Of a stretch of DNA of 64,000 nucleotides, positions 42,430 to 54,823 are shown one piece after another. The notes beneath the pieces were generated by a model, which made no database searches, had not been told where the DNA came from, and saw nothing but the letters and a program-made list of their open reading frames with translations. The stretch comes from Acholoe squamosa (Eukaryota; Annelida; Polychaeta; Phyllodocida; Polynoidae): positions 12,834,395-12,898,394 of the forward strand of contig OX439049.1 of assembly GCA_949317995.1 (NCBI GenBank). Reading direction: 5' to 3'. Both the position numbers and the translations under genes were made by a program. How positions within the stretch are numbered: the stretch's first letter is position 1; the number at the start of each line of letters is the position of its first letter.

Positions 42430-43370
42430 TTAAATGCCTGTGTTTCAAGTGTATGCTAACAAAGGGAAATGAGTTAAGAGATATAATGGGACAGTAAGGA
42501 AGTCAGTTGATGCAATGAATGGAAAACAGGGTAGACACCATACAGCTTAAGTAAGGTTGGAAGAGGATATTGTGAAATAAGAAAGGTGTGCCAAAGAAAA
42601 TGAATGGGTTTGCCCTGTCACATGGGTTCGAGGCTATAGTAACCTTTCCCAACCTCTCCATCATGTGAAGAACAATGATGTATAGGAAAGACTGTCAAAG
42701 CTCAACAAAGTAGTGAAGGAAATTCATCAAGCCATCACAGGAAATCAATACAGAGAGAGCTGGAAGGGTAAATAGAACTAGCAAAGACATGATGCTATGC
42801 AGGGAGCAGACAGGAGATTTGGACAGCTGATAGAAACTGTGGAGGTTCTCGACTGAAGTAAAATGATAACTGTCATGCAGCTAAACAAAGGAGAGGTACA
42901 AGACAAATAGGTCTTCTATTTGAAATCCCTTTTTGACAGAATTATGAAGCAGTGACCAGAATACTGATAAACTGAGTAGAAGCGAGACTCTTTTCAAAAT
43001 CAACTGGCATACCAATATTTCAATGTTGAATGCAATATTAAATTACTTTTCTCCTAGAATTGGGGGTTTCTGAAACACTGAATTTACCTACCCACACTGA
43101 ATAATCATATTCTTCCAAATTGTCCAGGAAAGGATCCCGATTTGATTGATCATAGTTGTGATGAGATGCAACACCTTCAAAATGTTGGACTGAATTTATA
43201 AAACCCTAATCAAGCATGAATGACAGAATGAATGGTTCATTAGTTGCTGATTTTAGACCATCATCAAACTTTGGTTGAAAATGTTAATTGCACAGTCATG
43301 CAGTTTTATAATAAGCTGAGAAACATTTCAGAAGAACAGATGGTTTGTCACCAAAGGAATACCCACAACA
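42430..43370 (+). repeat. Large diverged duplication, block 2 copy 1 (first part)
   Basis: Matches 52430-53050 and 54700-54940 with clear patches (ACACCATACAGCTTA, TTTGCCCTG, CATGGGTTC, CCATCATGTG, GGTTTGTCA). A weaker third copy lies near 59830-60170. The match continues after the MITE, at 43626-44050 and 45060-45310, with 54950-56040. Confidence 0.65.
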
Positions 43371-43373
43371 CTA

Positions 43374-43625
43374 CACTGAGAAAATATTCTTACTCACATG
43401 AGTCTAGATCCAGGCTCAGGCAATGTCGCCAAAATGAGTATTGCTTGAGACTCAGCCTGATCCTTGGATGATACTCAGGCAAAACCAGAGTATTTTCCCA
43501 GAATCAGCCTCAGGATCTGCCTGAGTAACATTCAAGGATCAGGCTGAGTCTCAAACAATACTCATTTTGGCGACATTGCCTGAGTCTAGCTCTAGACTCA
43601 TGTGAGTAAGAATATTTTCTCAGTG
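43374..43625. mobile_element. Palindromic MITE with TA duplication (252 bp)
   Basis: Starts CACTGAGAAAATATTCTTACTCA and ends with the complement. The arms extend nearly to the centre (ACTCAGGCAAAACC/CAGGATCTGCCTGAGT). TA on each side (43372-43373, 43626-43627). TA duplication fits Tc1/mariner-type mobilisation. Confidence 0.75.
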
Positions 43626-44051
43626 TAGGTCATTGAACAGTGTTACAAAGATGCTACACCCTTCTATTTAGCCCAAATGGATTCTCCTGCCTTGCACTCC
43701 TGGACCCCCTCCTCCTCGCTGATCTACTATTATATCCTACCCAGTCAATGTATTCCCATATGTCCACACTATGCATGAAAGCACAGACCTCCCCTCCTTA
43801 CATCTCTACAACTTAAGGTGTCTGTCCTTGTTTATTGGACCGATATAGGCTGTCATAATCTCACTGTGGCATCGCAGAGGAAATCAATGTTCTCCTCCAG
43901 GGCAGAATTAAGAAAGTTTCCAAATACCTTTACTCGGGATGGAGTCAGAATGGATAGGGTTAATGTGTTGTGAATGTACCCTGTCTGTGTGCTAGCCATT
44001 GCAGCTGACACAAAGTTGTATTAGGCGCTAAACAGAACCATTTAACACAAG

Positions 44052-44291
44052 TTATTACACGACTTTTGTGATTTTGGGTTCTTTTTGTGGATGTTCCCAG
44101 TCTGATACCTGTCGATATTGCACGCCATGATGCATGCATCATGACCTTTGTAAGGTGTGCTGATATTCATGGATATATGAAGCACACCTTACATGTGGGG
44201 GAACATATTTAAAACCGTTCTACCCCAGCTGGGAATCGAACCCGGACCGCCATATTGAAAAGCGAGAGTCTTACCTCTAGACCAAGCTGAC
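44052..44291 (-). mobile_element. tRNA-derived SINE with central palindrome, copy 2
   Basis: Head GTCAGCTTGGTCTAGAGG...GGTTCGATTCCC (A and B boxes), then an imperfect palindrome at 44151-44190 (TAAGGTGTGCT...AGCACACCTTA) and the same core as copy 1, ending GTCGTGTAATAA. The palindrome sequence varies between copies while its pairing is largely kept. Confidence 0.7.
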
Positions 44292-44342
44292 AATGGTGCA
44301 GAGAGGGTTAATACTTGAAGCCACTCGGAAAGAATTAATATC

Positions 44343-44951
44343 ATGACAGCTCACATGGTTGAAATCCACAGAAGTAGAGATTCCATAGATAATGATTGCA
44401 CCCATAATTAATGTCTCCATTACTTAGATTGATCGTAAAACCAAATTTTCCTGCAGTAAATACAGCCTGGCTAGCGATAACCATGCGAGTCACCTTGCTT
44501 GGCACCAGGCGCAGGGAGGGGTTATTATTTCTAATGTACGTTCAAACACGGCAAGTTGACCTCGGTGACTCCCTTCACCTTGCACACAGAATTATACATA
44601 CATTTGATAAGAAATCGATTTTGATATGTTATTCTATCATTATTAAACCTTTACATAGCCTAGTTATGTCCTCTTCACATAGAATAGCTATATACAGCGA
44701 GCGCGGCAAACGACAACAAATCTATTTTAGATACAATGTATGCTCCCTTCTCAAATCAAACCGAGGCTCACCCAAGAAGACGATGCTTCACGGAGCCCCA
44801 GCAATGGCGAAGGAGACGAGTGTGCCGGGCTGTATTTACTGCTGGAAAATTGGATTTTACGTTGAATTAAAGCAATGGAGACATTAATTAGGGTGCAATC
44901 ATCATCTATGGGATCGCTACTTCTATGGATTTCAAGCATGTGAGCTGTCAT
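44343..44951. mobile_element. Long-arm inverted-repeat element (609 bp)
   Basis: ATGACAGCTCACATG at the left pairs with CATGTGAGCTGTCAT at the right. The arms continue for about 140 bp each (TGATTGCACCC..., GTAAATACAGCC...). The frame open across it (44411-44887) has no protein-like features. Confidence 0.7.
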
Positions 44952-45829
44952 CGTCCTAAATATTCATAATCCTATGCATTCTTCTATGGACCCACCGAGG
45001 TTCAGCCATGGTGACTTGACAGGGGAGCCCCGCTTCAAATCACTACCAGAATTTTTCAAAATTAAGGTAAATTGCCCCCAAGTTGCATGTTATTGTTTGA
45101 TATCAGGCATGCATCATGACATATCCATTAATTACTTGTTCAATAAAGACAATTCATTTCAGTTGCAAAAAGTGTTTTGCTAAGTTGTCATGGCTGGATT
45201 TTAAAAATAGACGATCTGTTCTGCTTGCCTGCTCAGGTATAATATTAGCTAATACACTCTCACATGTACAAGGAGGGGTGCATGCTGAAGATGCTATGTG
45301 CTGGCCGCATCAGACGAGTTATCTCACACATTTCAATGTAACGCAAATTGAGTTGAAAACTGAGCCTTATATATAAACACCTTTTTCCCAAATGGTGATT
45401 TTTGAGATGACACCTCACATGGATTTAGGAGGTATTTTTCTGTAGGGTGCGTTTTCATAGAAGCTTGATTTGTATTATAATGATCACTTATCCTAATTAG
45501 AAATTGACCACATGTATCCCTATCATATGGTATACATACTTTTGTTTAAGGTGGGGGGATTTCATTGGAGATCCGCCGCAATTTGACAATGTTGAAGCGA
45601 ATTTTATCTACATCAATCGAGCTTGTAAGTAGTTCATGTCAAACAATTTATATCTTACCATGTTTTTTTCACATTTTGATCAGCCATCCATTATAGCTTT
45701 TCGACCAAAGTGCCTAAGAGATGCTTAATTCAGTTTCTATTCTCTTTAGCACCGGGTGAAGTAGCCAAGCTTCCACTGATTGAATGACTCAATGAGGGGA
45801 TTTCAAGGAACTATCTCGAAATATAAACA
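44952..45829. other. Part of duplicated block 2; no gene
   Basis: 45065-45310 matches 55720-56040 (AAGTGTTTTGC, ATGGCTG, ACGATC, CTTGCCTG patches). Splice-like motifs near 45630 (CTT|GTAAGT) and 45750 (TTCTCTTTAG) are present but not supported by open frames. Confidence 0.45.
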
Positions 45830-48560
45830 ATATAACCTGGTATCAAGATTACAAAAGGTTTTCTCAACTTGGTTTTAAAGCAAAGGATCAAAGTTAAGTA
45901 CCCTGCTGCCAAACACTGTTTCCCTTCAACATCTGTGCCTCCCTTACATGTCATGCATATAATCAGGCAAAGGCCAGCTAACACCTGCTCAAACTGCCTC
46001 TAGTATCCCCCAGGCACCTGCATATCCTGTATGGCCACTGATCCTGTAAATAGTGGGAGTGGGTTGAGGGGAGGGGTCAGGTGCCAGCAGATTTCCTGAG
46101 GGCGCGCGGGGCATTATACCCCAGCCAACAACCCATGCTACTCTCATTCCAATCCCTCATAAAGCTCCTGTGCTTGCTTCTCATCCCAATTGATATGTTT
46201 CATACCAAAGTTTTAGGATGACTGTCCTCTGAGAATTTGAATTAAAGTAAGCTGAACATTTTCCGTGTCATTCAATCTGTTGAGTGAAGTTCATTAGGTC
46301 CATCACTGTACAGCTCATTAAAGCACAGTTTCATGGTTTTTTTCTCCCTTAGTGTAATTGCATTTGGAGAGGGTAAATTATCATTTCATTTGAATCTTTA
46401 GACTGCAATATAAGATGTGCACTTCCTGAAACATTAACGAGTGCAAAATATTCTTTCAATTCAATTTCATCATCTCTCCTAGCCTCTACACACTCACTTA
46501 AGTATTTCTACAAATATGAAATAGAAGATTTGAGAAATGCCGTCTGGTATACCTTATTGAGCACTGGTTATCTAATCTCCTAACATGTAATGTATGACTT
46601 GTTAGATGCAAATGAGTTGCCAAACAATGTCAGAATAACTGTTGTTGATTTCTGATGAATCACATCATTACTGTTGATTAAGCCTTACAATGTGTTGGTC
46701 GGTTTGGAAAATGATCTTGCTCATAAAATGTAATTGGTACTGCCAACTCACATTTGAAAACATGATGTCTGAAATGGCAAATAAATCACAGTGACAGAGG
46801 CAAGGAGAAAGGGTGCTCCGTGCTAAAAGTCAACTTTAAAATTTAAATCACTAGCTTTACAGTCATATATTGCATGAGAAGATACTTCTGTTAGTTTTGG
46901 CTTAATATGGGTAGGTATGACCATTGTCTGTATGTTAATAAGCTATACATCTAATTGGTCATGAGATATATACCTAATTAGCATTATTTATGCTAATGTT
47001 GTTTTCATTCTGTTTTCACCATAGTAATCCCTGTGGAATGTTCCTTCAAATGGGATCATTGATTTTCCTATTTAGAATGAAAATTATTTTTCCATGGCAA
47101 CAGAAATCAACAGAAAGGCCTATTTTGACCCAAAACATTCTTTTTACATGCCAAATTTGGAACCTTTCCACCCAAAATAGAACTTTTTCTTTCAGAAAAC
47201 TTTGGATTCTCCTTAAAAAAGGAGCCTATAACAGTGTTAGGCATATTTTGTCCTATTCTAGCCCATAGTGGTGCACCCTGGTGGCTAAATCTGGTACTAA
47301 ATCCCGCTGGAACTGTCCTTTCTGCTTGCTGGCTCACAGATAACTCCATGATTTGCTTTCTTTTACATTAAGTGTTATTGATATGTTACTCTCATGAAGG
47401 AGAGAAGGGGCCTGCTGTGTTTGAATCAGAAGTCTGACAGACTTCAATTTTCTTTTTCAGATTGCTCAATTTGGATGTCTGATATAATGGGTTGTTGATG
47501 GGTTGGTTTCGATTCAACCATACAGAAGCTTGCCATATTGCCTGGATTGGTAAAAGGGAGTTAACAGAATATTAGCACCATCAAGAACCTCATAAATTCC
47601 CAAAATGCACTGGTTTCAGTTCGTTTCCCCCTACTATACCGCAGTTGTTCCCCTTTAAATAACGCCAACCTTATATGTGCCACTGCTATTGAGTGGCATC
47701 ATATAGACCTAGTTCTAAAGGAAGCATACTCAATGAGTCTACAGGTACGGATTATTTGCTGTGTTGCAGAATGGATATAAGGCTAATGTGGAGCAGGTGG
47801 CATTACCCGCCCCCGCTCCCTACCTCCCATCCTCCCACCCAACATGCTAAGTGCTAACTTATCTCTGTCACAACCCAGCTTGCTCTACCACATTACAGTC
47901 CATCAATACAAATGCCTGCATTAAACACTATTTTGATACCAAGGTGATACACTCGTGTGCACGATGTATACCCATATATGGACATGCAAGAGAATATAAC
48001 AGCAAAGGGTCAAAGCTACTAAGACAGCTCATGTTGTCTTAATTGTCTAGATTGTCCTAGTGCTATATGGATACCCCTCTTTGCATTATTTGTAAAAGGG
48101 CCTATACAGCATATTATACTAATGCAATAGAGACAGGATCAAGGGCATTTAATTTCAATGAATGAAAAAAAAACTCTGAGGAATTATGTCTTGTTTTTTC
48201 AAATATCCCACTATGGTTTCGGTATGCATCCTATCGCTATCAGACAGAACCTGGAAGTTTAGGAGCAGAGGTGACTGTTGAGGCAGCTTCGGGGCACAGG
48301 CATGATTGCAGTTGTAGTTGGTAAACATCCATCCCTTGCCTCTATTGGTGGCATCACCCTCCTAGAAATGGCCCCTATTTTTTAAAAATCCCCTTTAAGG
48401 TTACAGCAGGGTGCTAAATTTAGCACCCCTGTATACGTTTCTGTAACCGAGTGTTGATTTAGGAAAGGGCCTTTGCTATGGATTGAATCATCTTCCTGGA
48501 TAGTGATGCATACTCCAGAGTGGTACACTGTAGTATGCATTGGAATATAATGGGGCTGTA
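45830..48560 (+). repeat. Large diverged duplication, block 1 copy 2
   Basis: Second copy of 37440-40000, offset by about 8.4-8.6 kb, with an extra insertion around 46800-47340. No gene seen. Confidence 0.7.
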
Positions 48561-49790
48561 TGGCAAAAACTGTCTTATACAATAAAATGCCAATATATGG
48601 TGGATTTTGCCGTACATTTTGATGCCATAGTACTTATTAGTGGACTAAATATCTCCCTAGTCCCCATTTTGTGTTAAATATAGTATTGCTTTATTAGACA
48701 AAGCCATTTCATGAGAGGGGGTTTCTATAGAGGTTTGTTATATAGACACTCTGTGCTTGTGTGACTAAAACACAACATAACACCTGTGACCGCACTCGGT
48801 GGGCAGAATAACAGCATGCTTATATAGGGTTTACTGAAACGACCCCTTCTACAGACATTTTGGTTGAAAAGACCCATTTTCCATAGACAAATTCTCATAC
48901 TTTTATCTCCAGTCGTCCTCTTTATTTGAAGAAATGCAGCCATTTCTGTCCCCCTTTTTCTCAAAAACAGTTGAACTGTAATAACATTCACCTACTCCCA
49001 TGAGTTGATAAAAATCTGCCAAGACCTTATGGCTAGATGCTTATAAGGTGAAAAAGATTAAAGATTGGTGTGTGAACTAAGTGGATCATAATTCAATGGC
49101 ACGGACTTATTTTTATTGATATGGAGTGTAATATCATAACAAGTCTTATTATCAACACACAAAAAAGGTGAGTAAACAAAACTCTTCCTCCATCAATTCT
49201 CAGCCTGGCAATCTCTAGAAATGATGACCCGATTTAACCCGTGCTGATCATTGTATGTTTACTTGATGAAGTCATTTTATGCAGCATTTTAAGTCTTCAT
49301 ATGCTGTATTTAAGCAGTGACACGATCTTATTAAATATTGGACAGTAAAACATCTAAATTGGGGAAAGGAAATTCCATCAAAGTCAAATAAAAAAAATGA
49401 ATCACAGTGGCTACCTCAGGTACAGATGCACTAGAGGACTGACCATGGGCATCCTAAAAGGGAATTTCCCAGTCCACTTTCCCATTTCCTAAGTCTGCTC
49501 TCGTTGAATTGGGATTTTGGCTAGAGTGTTTCTTAGTGGACTCCCCACCATGATTTGACAATATCTTTTTGACAGACTGTACTTGCTGGACTTCAGCCAT
49601 TTCCTGCCATTTTAATCTTAGTGTATGGAGTGGGGGTTCCTGAAAGAGGCATTACTGGCAAGCTATGAATAAAATAATCCCAAACTATGAATAAAATAAT
49701 ATGGCGAAGAAAACAGCCACCATAGTGGAACAACAAACACCTAAAGTTACCACGGCCAACCATTCATATAGCCCATCACAACAAGGCTCT
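48561..49790. other. No gene seen
   Basis: AT-rich DNA without recognisable coding, RNA or repeat features. Confidence 0.5.
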
Positions 49791-50526
49791 GGAGCTTAAT
49801 TCAAAACATCCTGGGATCACGACCCCAGCAATCTTAGGAATAAATCAGCCTTATCCTATTAAGTGATCTTAAGAGTTGACTGGGTTCACATATCCTAGCC
49901 AGCACTAAGATCGCATCGATCTTAGCCTCAGCCCTTCTACACTATTCGAAGAAGAACTGACTAGGCACAGGAGTAAGAGTCCCAAAATAAAGGAATAGCT
50001 GTGGAGTCACTCTTCTTCACAAGAGTGCTTATACCATCATTCCCCGTCCCCATATGGGCTAACAAAAGAGCACAGGGTGCAGTTGACCCCCATACAGTAT
50101 TCAAGAGTTGTTCCCATGAATGTATGATTTATGCTTGCCTATTAGAAGCATTGTGCCCTCCCCCCAGGACAAAGAGAGAGAAGGGAAGAATTACCTTACA
50201 GTGCACTTAACGCATGAGTAGCCCTAAGAGCCCTCAAGGACACTCAGCAAACGTCCTCCCTCCCCTCAGCAGGCTATTCACTCTTTCAATCAGGAGTGTT
50301 CCCTGTAAGTGCTCTTGTACTCAGGTGAAACCACTATGCATTTCTTTCACTAAGATCGCAGTGATCTTAGTGGTGGAAATGGAATAGTGAAGTGATCCCA
50401 AGACTAGCTATTCTGGACAGGCCTGCAACCACTGCATTACATAGGGTAGACCAGCCAGGTCTTATGATATGTGCCTACACTAAGATCGCTGGGGTTGGGA
50501 TCCCAGGATGTTTTGAATTAAGCTCC
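49791..50526. mobile_element. Inverted-repeat element B2 (736 bp)
   Basis: Relative of 33186-33878. Ends GGAGCTTAATTCAAAACATCCTGGGATC and complement; interior shares several patches with B1. AAGATCGC/GCGATCTT motifs recur inside. Confidence 0.75.
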
Positions 50527-50696
50527 TCATGTAGGTAACTGCAGTCACAGTAAAGTGACAAAAAGTAAAGTCAGGAAGAAAGAATTGAAATAAGAAACTG
50601 GGGATATTAACCATTCCATTCCTCGTCCATCTGAGTGGGCGTTTTTTAGCATGCCTGCTGGTGACTAGAAATCAGTGTTTGGCTAGGTTCCTAAGG

Positions 50697-51269
50697 GTGA
50701 GGCTCCACTAAGCGATTTTTTGGTACAGTCTCACCTAATTTTATCCCTATAGTGCCTAAGGTACAGGGTGTTGACATTCCTATATTGTAAACATGAGATT
50801 CAAAATTGTTAACATGAGATTTCAGGGGTTATTTTATGGGTGATCTCTCTCCTTGTGTGCCATATTTACCAACTAACCTGCACCTGCATAGACTCTGTGA
50901 TTGGGTGGGAGTTCAATATATAAACATCAACACAGCAAAATATAAATAACAACACAGCAGTCACACAGATTGCAGGGTCTTCTACTGTAAACATCAAACC
51001 TGTCTGATATTGAGTTGCAGAGAATAATCAGTGTGAAAGTCTGCAATATTTACATTAGGTCAACTTGATTTAGTAAACAAAAACATCTTTTGGCAACAAA
51101 AATGTGTCTGAGATTGTACACAAAGCCTTCCACACATAAACAGAAAGCTCTCTCAATCTTCTATTTACACTTTGAAGTAATAACAAATACAACTCTATAA
51201 TCTGTGTTTGTCTCTGCTTTTGTGAGAATACCTCCGATTTCCAGCAAAAATCGCGTAGTGGAGCCTCAC
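50697..51269. mobile_element. Inverted-repeat element C (573 bp)
   Basis: Ends GTGAGGCTCCACTAAGCGATTTTT and its near-exact complement. No ORF; target duplication not clear. Confidence 0.7.
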
Positions 51270-52429
51270 GTTATGCATACATCTGACTGTGAGAGGGGAG
51301 ATCGGCGGAGATATGTTTTGCTTTTATCCCTAAGTGACTTATAGGTGGAAAAGCCTTGACACTCTGTCACACCGAAATTCGAATAACACTTAGCAGACCC
51401 ACAGATATGTAGTTTTTAGCATTCTCAGTAAGAGATTTACTGGGTTGGTATACTATTTACTGATTGATTCTATTTACAGTAAACAGGCCTGATACTGATT
51501 GGATTAAAAAGGATTGGCCTAAGCAGGATCCCAGTCTATCTCTTTCCCAACAGAAAGATGTCAGAGTATTAGCATTATTAACAGTTCAATGATTCCAAGA
51601 GTCCTCCGTTCTTGAGCCCTAGATCATACTTGGTTTCCCACCAGAGTTCAAAAGAATGCTTCCCTCAGTTCCGAGCAGCATAACAATGCATATGGTTAAG
51701 TGGCATCACACAGATACAATTAAAGATTCAGACTCCTGTCAAAATTGGGTCCTGTGATGGTGCCGTTTTGATGTGACCAATATGCAATGGGTAGGTTAAC
51801 GGTGTTTGAGAGCAGAGCTTCTCTCTTTTTATCACTGTACCCTCTTCAATGAGGTGTAGGCCACTTAAAGCGTCTTTGATTTTTATAGACATGTGATGTT
51901 AGAGATTTACACTGCTACAGCACATTTTGTATGAAGCCTGCCTGTAAAGATCTGTACATGTATACTTGACACTCACACCTTTGAATATAGTCAACTATGC
52001 AATCATAACGTAATGTATTATTTATGAGTTGAATTCTTATATGTCATAGACATTCCTACTTGTAGAATAAAAAAAGTAATCTATCTCAGGACACAATCTT
52101 TGAAATTCGTCTAGGAAAACCATAATCAAGGCCAACCTTCCAAGGCACAGGAGCAAACCTAATGGCGGTTGCTGAGAGCAGTGGGAGTGGAGATAAGATC
52201 AATTATCAAAAAAGAAATGTTGATGTTGCCATGGGAACAGAGTGATTTAATTACCATGAAAATCGTCACTCAAGTTAGGGTCACATTAGAATATATTTCC
52301 ACTTTATTATGAAGCCACTTGACTTACTATAGTGGTAGATTAGATAAGTAAAGAAAGGGGGAGGCAGTAGACATGATGAAGTATTTGGACAAAGGGGAGG
52401 GGCAGTTGACAAAATTATGTAAGTACACT
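51270..52429. other. Diverged duplicate of 62.4-63.3 kb; no gene
   Basis: 51600-52300 and 62380-63250 share order and short patches (AGTGGCATCACACAGA / AGTGACATCACACAGA; CCATAATCAAG / CCATAGTCAAG; GGGAGTGGAGATAA / AGAGTGGAAATAA). Confidence 0.45.
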
Positions 52430-53468
52430 GATAAAAGGAAATGAGTTAAGATATTTGAAATGGAATAGGAAGAATGAATAGAAAAATGGGTAAACACCAT
52501 ACAGCTTAGGTAAGGAGGAGAGGAAATTGTGAAATAAGAAAAGTGGGGAGAAGAAAATAAATGGCTTTGCCCTGACACATGGGTTCAATGTTATAATAAC
52601 CTTTCCGAACCTTTCCATCATGTGCAAGAACAATGCAGTATAGAAAAAAAAACTCCATGTGTACACATTCATCTTACTGCAAACCTCAACTCAAATGGGA
52701 AGGAGATTCAACAAACCCTCACAGGATATACATATAGGGAGTGCTGAACAGGTAAAAAGAACTAGTAAAGACAATACACTATGAATCTAGCAGACAGAAT
52801 TTGGACATCTTATAGGAACAGAAGTTGCTAGAGTTTAGAGGAATGACTATAGTGAAATGACAATCACCAGACAGCTAAACAAGGTAGCAATACAACACAA
52901 GTAGATCCTCTGGCAGAAAACTACAAGCTAGGATTACATATTGACCGATTATGAGCCAGTGAGCAGAATGCTGATGGACTGTAAAGAAATGAGGATTTTT
53001 CCATAACCTATACTGCTAAAACCAGTGGTTGAATGAACAATGGCAATGTTTCATTGTTGAAAGGAACATTGAATTCCTTTAGACTTGTATTTGGTGGTTT
53101 CTAAAACACTATATTCGCCCAACCATGCTGATCAGATTAAGATAATTTCAACACCAAAAGTTTCGTAATGTCAAGGGCTTTCCACGATATCAAATTTGCT
53201 ATGGTGCATTAGGTATAGAATTATTGATGGATTCCATTGCAGAAAATAATGCAATGAGAATAGGCTTAAAATACATGAAAAGTGCGTGCTCTGGACTTGA
53301 AAACAATGGGAAAATACAGAAATTTCACAACAAAATATAAAAAAAAAATAGATATTGAGAAATTACCAAAAATAATAGGAAACATTTTTTATGTGATTTT
53401 TTTTTCAATTTCCATCAATATGACCTGCTTTAAAATATGAAAATGTAGTGGTCAGCGGAAAATGTCAT
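52430..53468 (+). repeat. Large diverged duplication, block 2 copy 2 (first part)
   Basis: Second copy of 42430-43370 up to about 53100; the remainder is AT-rich with A and T runs. Confidence 0.6.
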
Positions 53469-53539
53469 GGAGAAACCGGGACTTGAACCAGGGACCCTCC
53501 AACTTCGAAGTGCAAGCTCTACCCCTGAGCTACTTCCCC
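53469..53539 (-). repeat. tRNA-like sequence, degenerate
   Basis: Folds partly as a tRNA on the minus strand: acceptor GGGGAAG with TTTCTCC, D arm GCTC...GAGC, B box GGTTCAAGTCC. The anticodon stem pairs badly, so it is a tRNA pseudogene or SINE head rather than a working tRNA. Confidence 0.5.
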
Positions 53540-54193
53540 TGGCCTGACATACCCTGTCACCAACATGGCCCCACTGACATTTCCACCTTATACTACCCTG
53601 GATCGGTATGGTATACATAGGGGGAGTGACACAATCAAGTGAACAGTCCCTCTGAAGGCTCTGTGCACCCGAAGGGGGAATAAACCCCTACAAAAATAAT
53701 GCTTTATTAATTGATACTAGTCTATTCCCTACCAAAATAATAAGAAAAATAATCTCTGGACACTTTCATCAAAATCAGGCTCTTGCCAACTTCTTGTGCC
53801 ATCATCATTCCCTACTGTGTCATATGAAGCTCTAACCCATGCTTCATATTACATTTTCTGAAAGCTATTTTACTGCCCTATGTGTTACAATTTGAGTTGG
53901 ACATGACATGGGTCATGGGCTCTGATATGTCAAGTTTGTTGAATAAAGCAGCCTCCTCAAAATAAATCTGGGCACGAAAGGGACTGTCATGCTCTTCCAA
54001 AATACGTTTCAAGGGATCCTAATTAGTTTTCTTTTAATTATTACAATTTTTGCAATAGGTGACCATATATGCATATTGTAGAAGAGACCTATCAAAGTAT
54101 GGAACAGAGAAGTCCAGGGGACACAAACAAGATGAGGTGGATCTAAATCCCACTAGGTCTGACAGGGCAACAGATGAGGCCATGTCATGTTAT
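53540..54193. other. No gene seen
   Basis: AT-rich sequence up to the solo LTR. Confidence 0.5.
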
Positions 54194-54197
54194 GTAT

Positions 54198-54637
54198 TGT
54201 AATGGAGTCGGCTTCGGTGTACTACACGGGGGGAGACGGGCGAGTCCGGCGGAGGGGCCAGATGTTAGTTGGAGCGGCCGTCGCCGGGTGGCGCCGCTGT
54301 CGGCGGTCTACACCCGTATTTGGTAGTGTGACGTCACCGGGACATCAGGGGGGTATATAAGGGGGAGTTTCTAGGGGCGACGGGGTTCGGAAGACTCGAG
54401 GTGGAGCCGACAAGTCGCACAGTGAGGCAGCAGGGGCTAAGAGCAGCAGATACGCCGGGATCCGGATGGGAGACGGGTTGCTGCCGGAAACGCTGAAGCG
54501 AGCTAGTTGCCGCCGCACGAGCCGGGTTGATTATTACTCGATGAACCTAAGCCCACAGGGCAGGCCGGGATGTGGTCTATGAATAAAAGTAATTAAGTCG
54601 TTAACTCAGAATCCAGTGTCAATCCTTATTTATTACA
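54198..54637 (+). mobile_element. Solo LTR (440 bp)
   Basis: Starts TGTAATGG and ends TTATTACA, flanked by GTAT on both sides (54194-54197, 54638-54641). It holds a CRE (TGACGTCA, 54329-54336), a TATA box (TATATAA, 54354-54360) and AATAAA (54582-54587). Its GC content is far above the flanks. The start resembles the giant element's (TGTCAATGG), both have 4-bp duplications and both place a CRE about 20 bp before the TATA box, so they may be related families. No internal part remains. Confidence 0.85.
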
Positions 54638-54647
54638 GTATATAGTT

Positions 54648-54823
54648 ATAATGAAATGCAATTTAAACCATAAAACACTCTTTGGGAATTATGATAGAAT
54701 GGATAGTTCAATAGTTGCTATTTTTAGATCATTTTATAATGAAATGCAATTTAAACCATAAAACACTCTTTGGGAATTATGATAGAATGGATAGTTCAAT
54801 AGTTGCTATTTTTAGATCATTTT
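54648..54823 (+). repeat. 88-bp tandem duplication, two copies
   Basis: The unit from TTATAATGAAATGC to TAGATCATTT is repeated exactly once with a period of 88 bp, right after the solo LTR. A diverged single-copy match lies near 43200-43260. Confidence 0.9.

Noticed and set aside
44411-44887. 158-codon ORF
   Set aside because: Lies across a long inverted-repeat element; composition is not protein-like.
53469-53539. Functional tRNA gene
   Set aside because: A and B boxes are present but the anticodon stem does not pair well; better called a tRNA-like pseudogene or SINE head.
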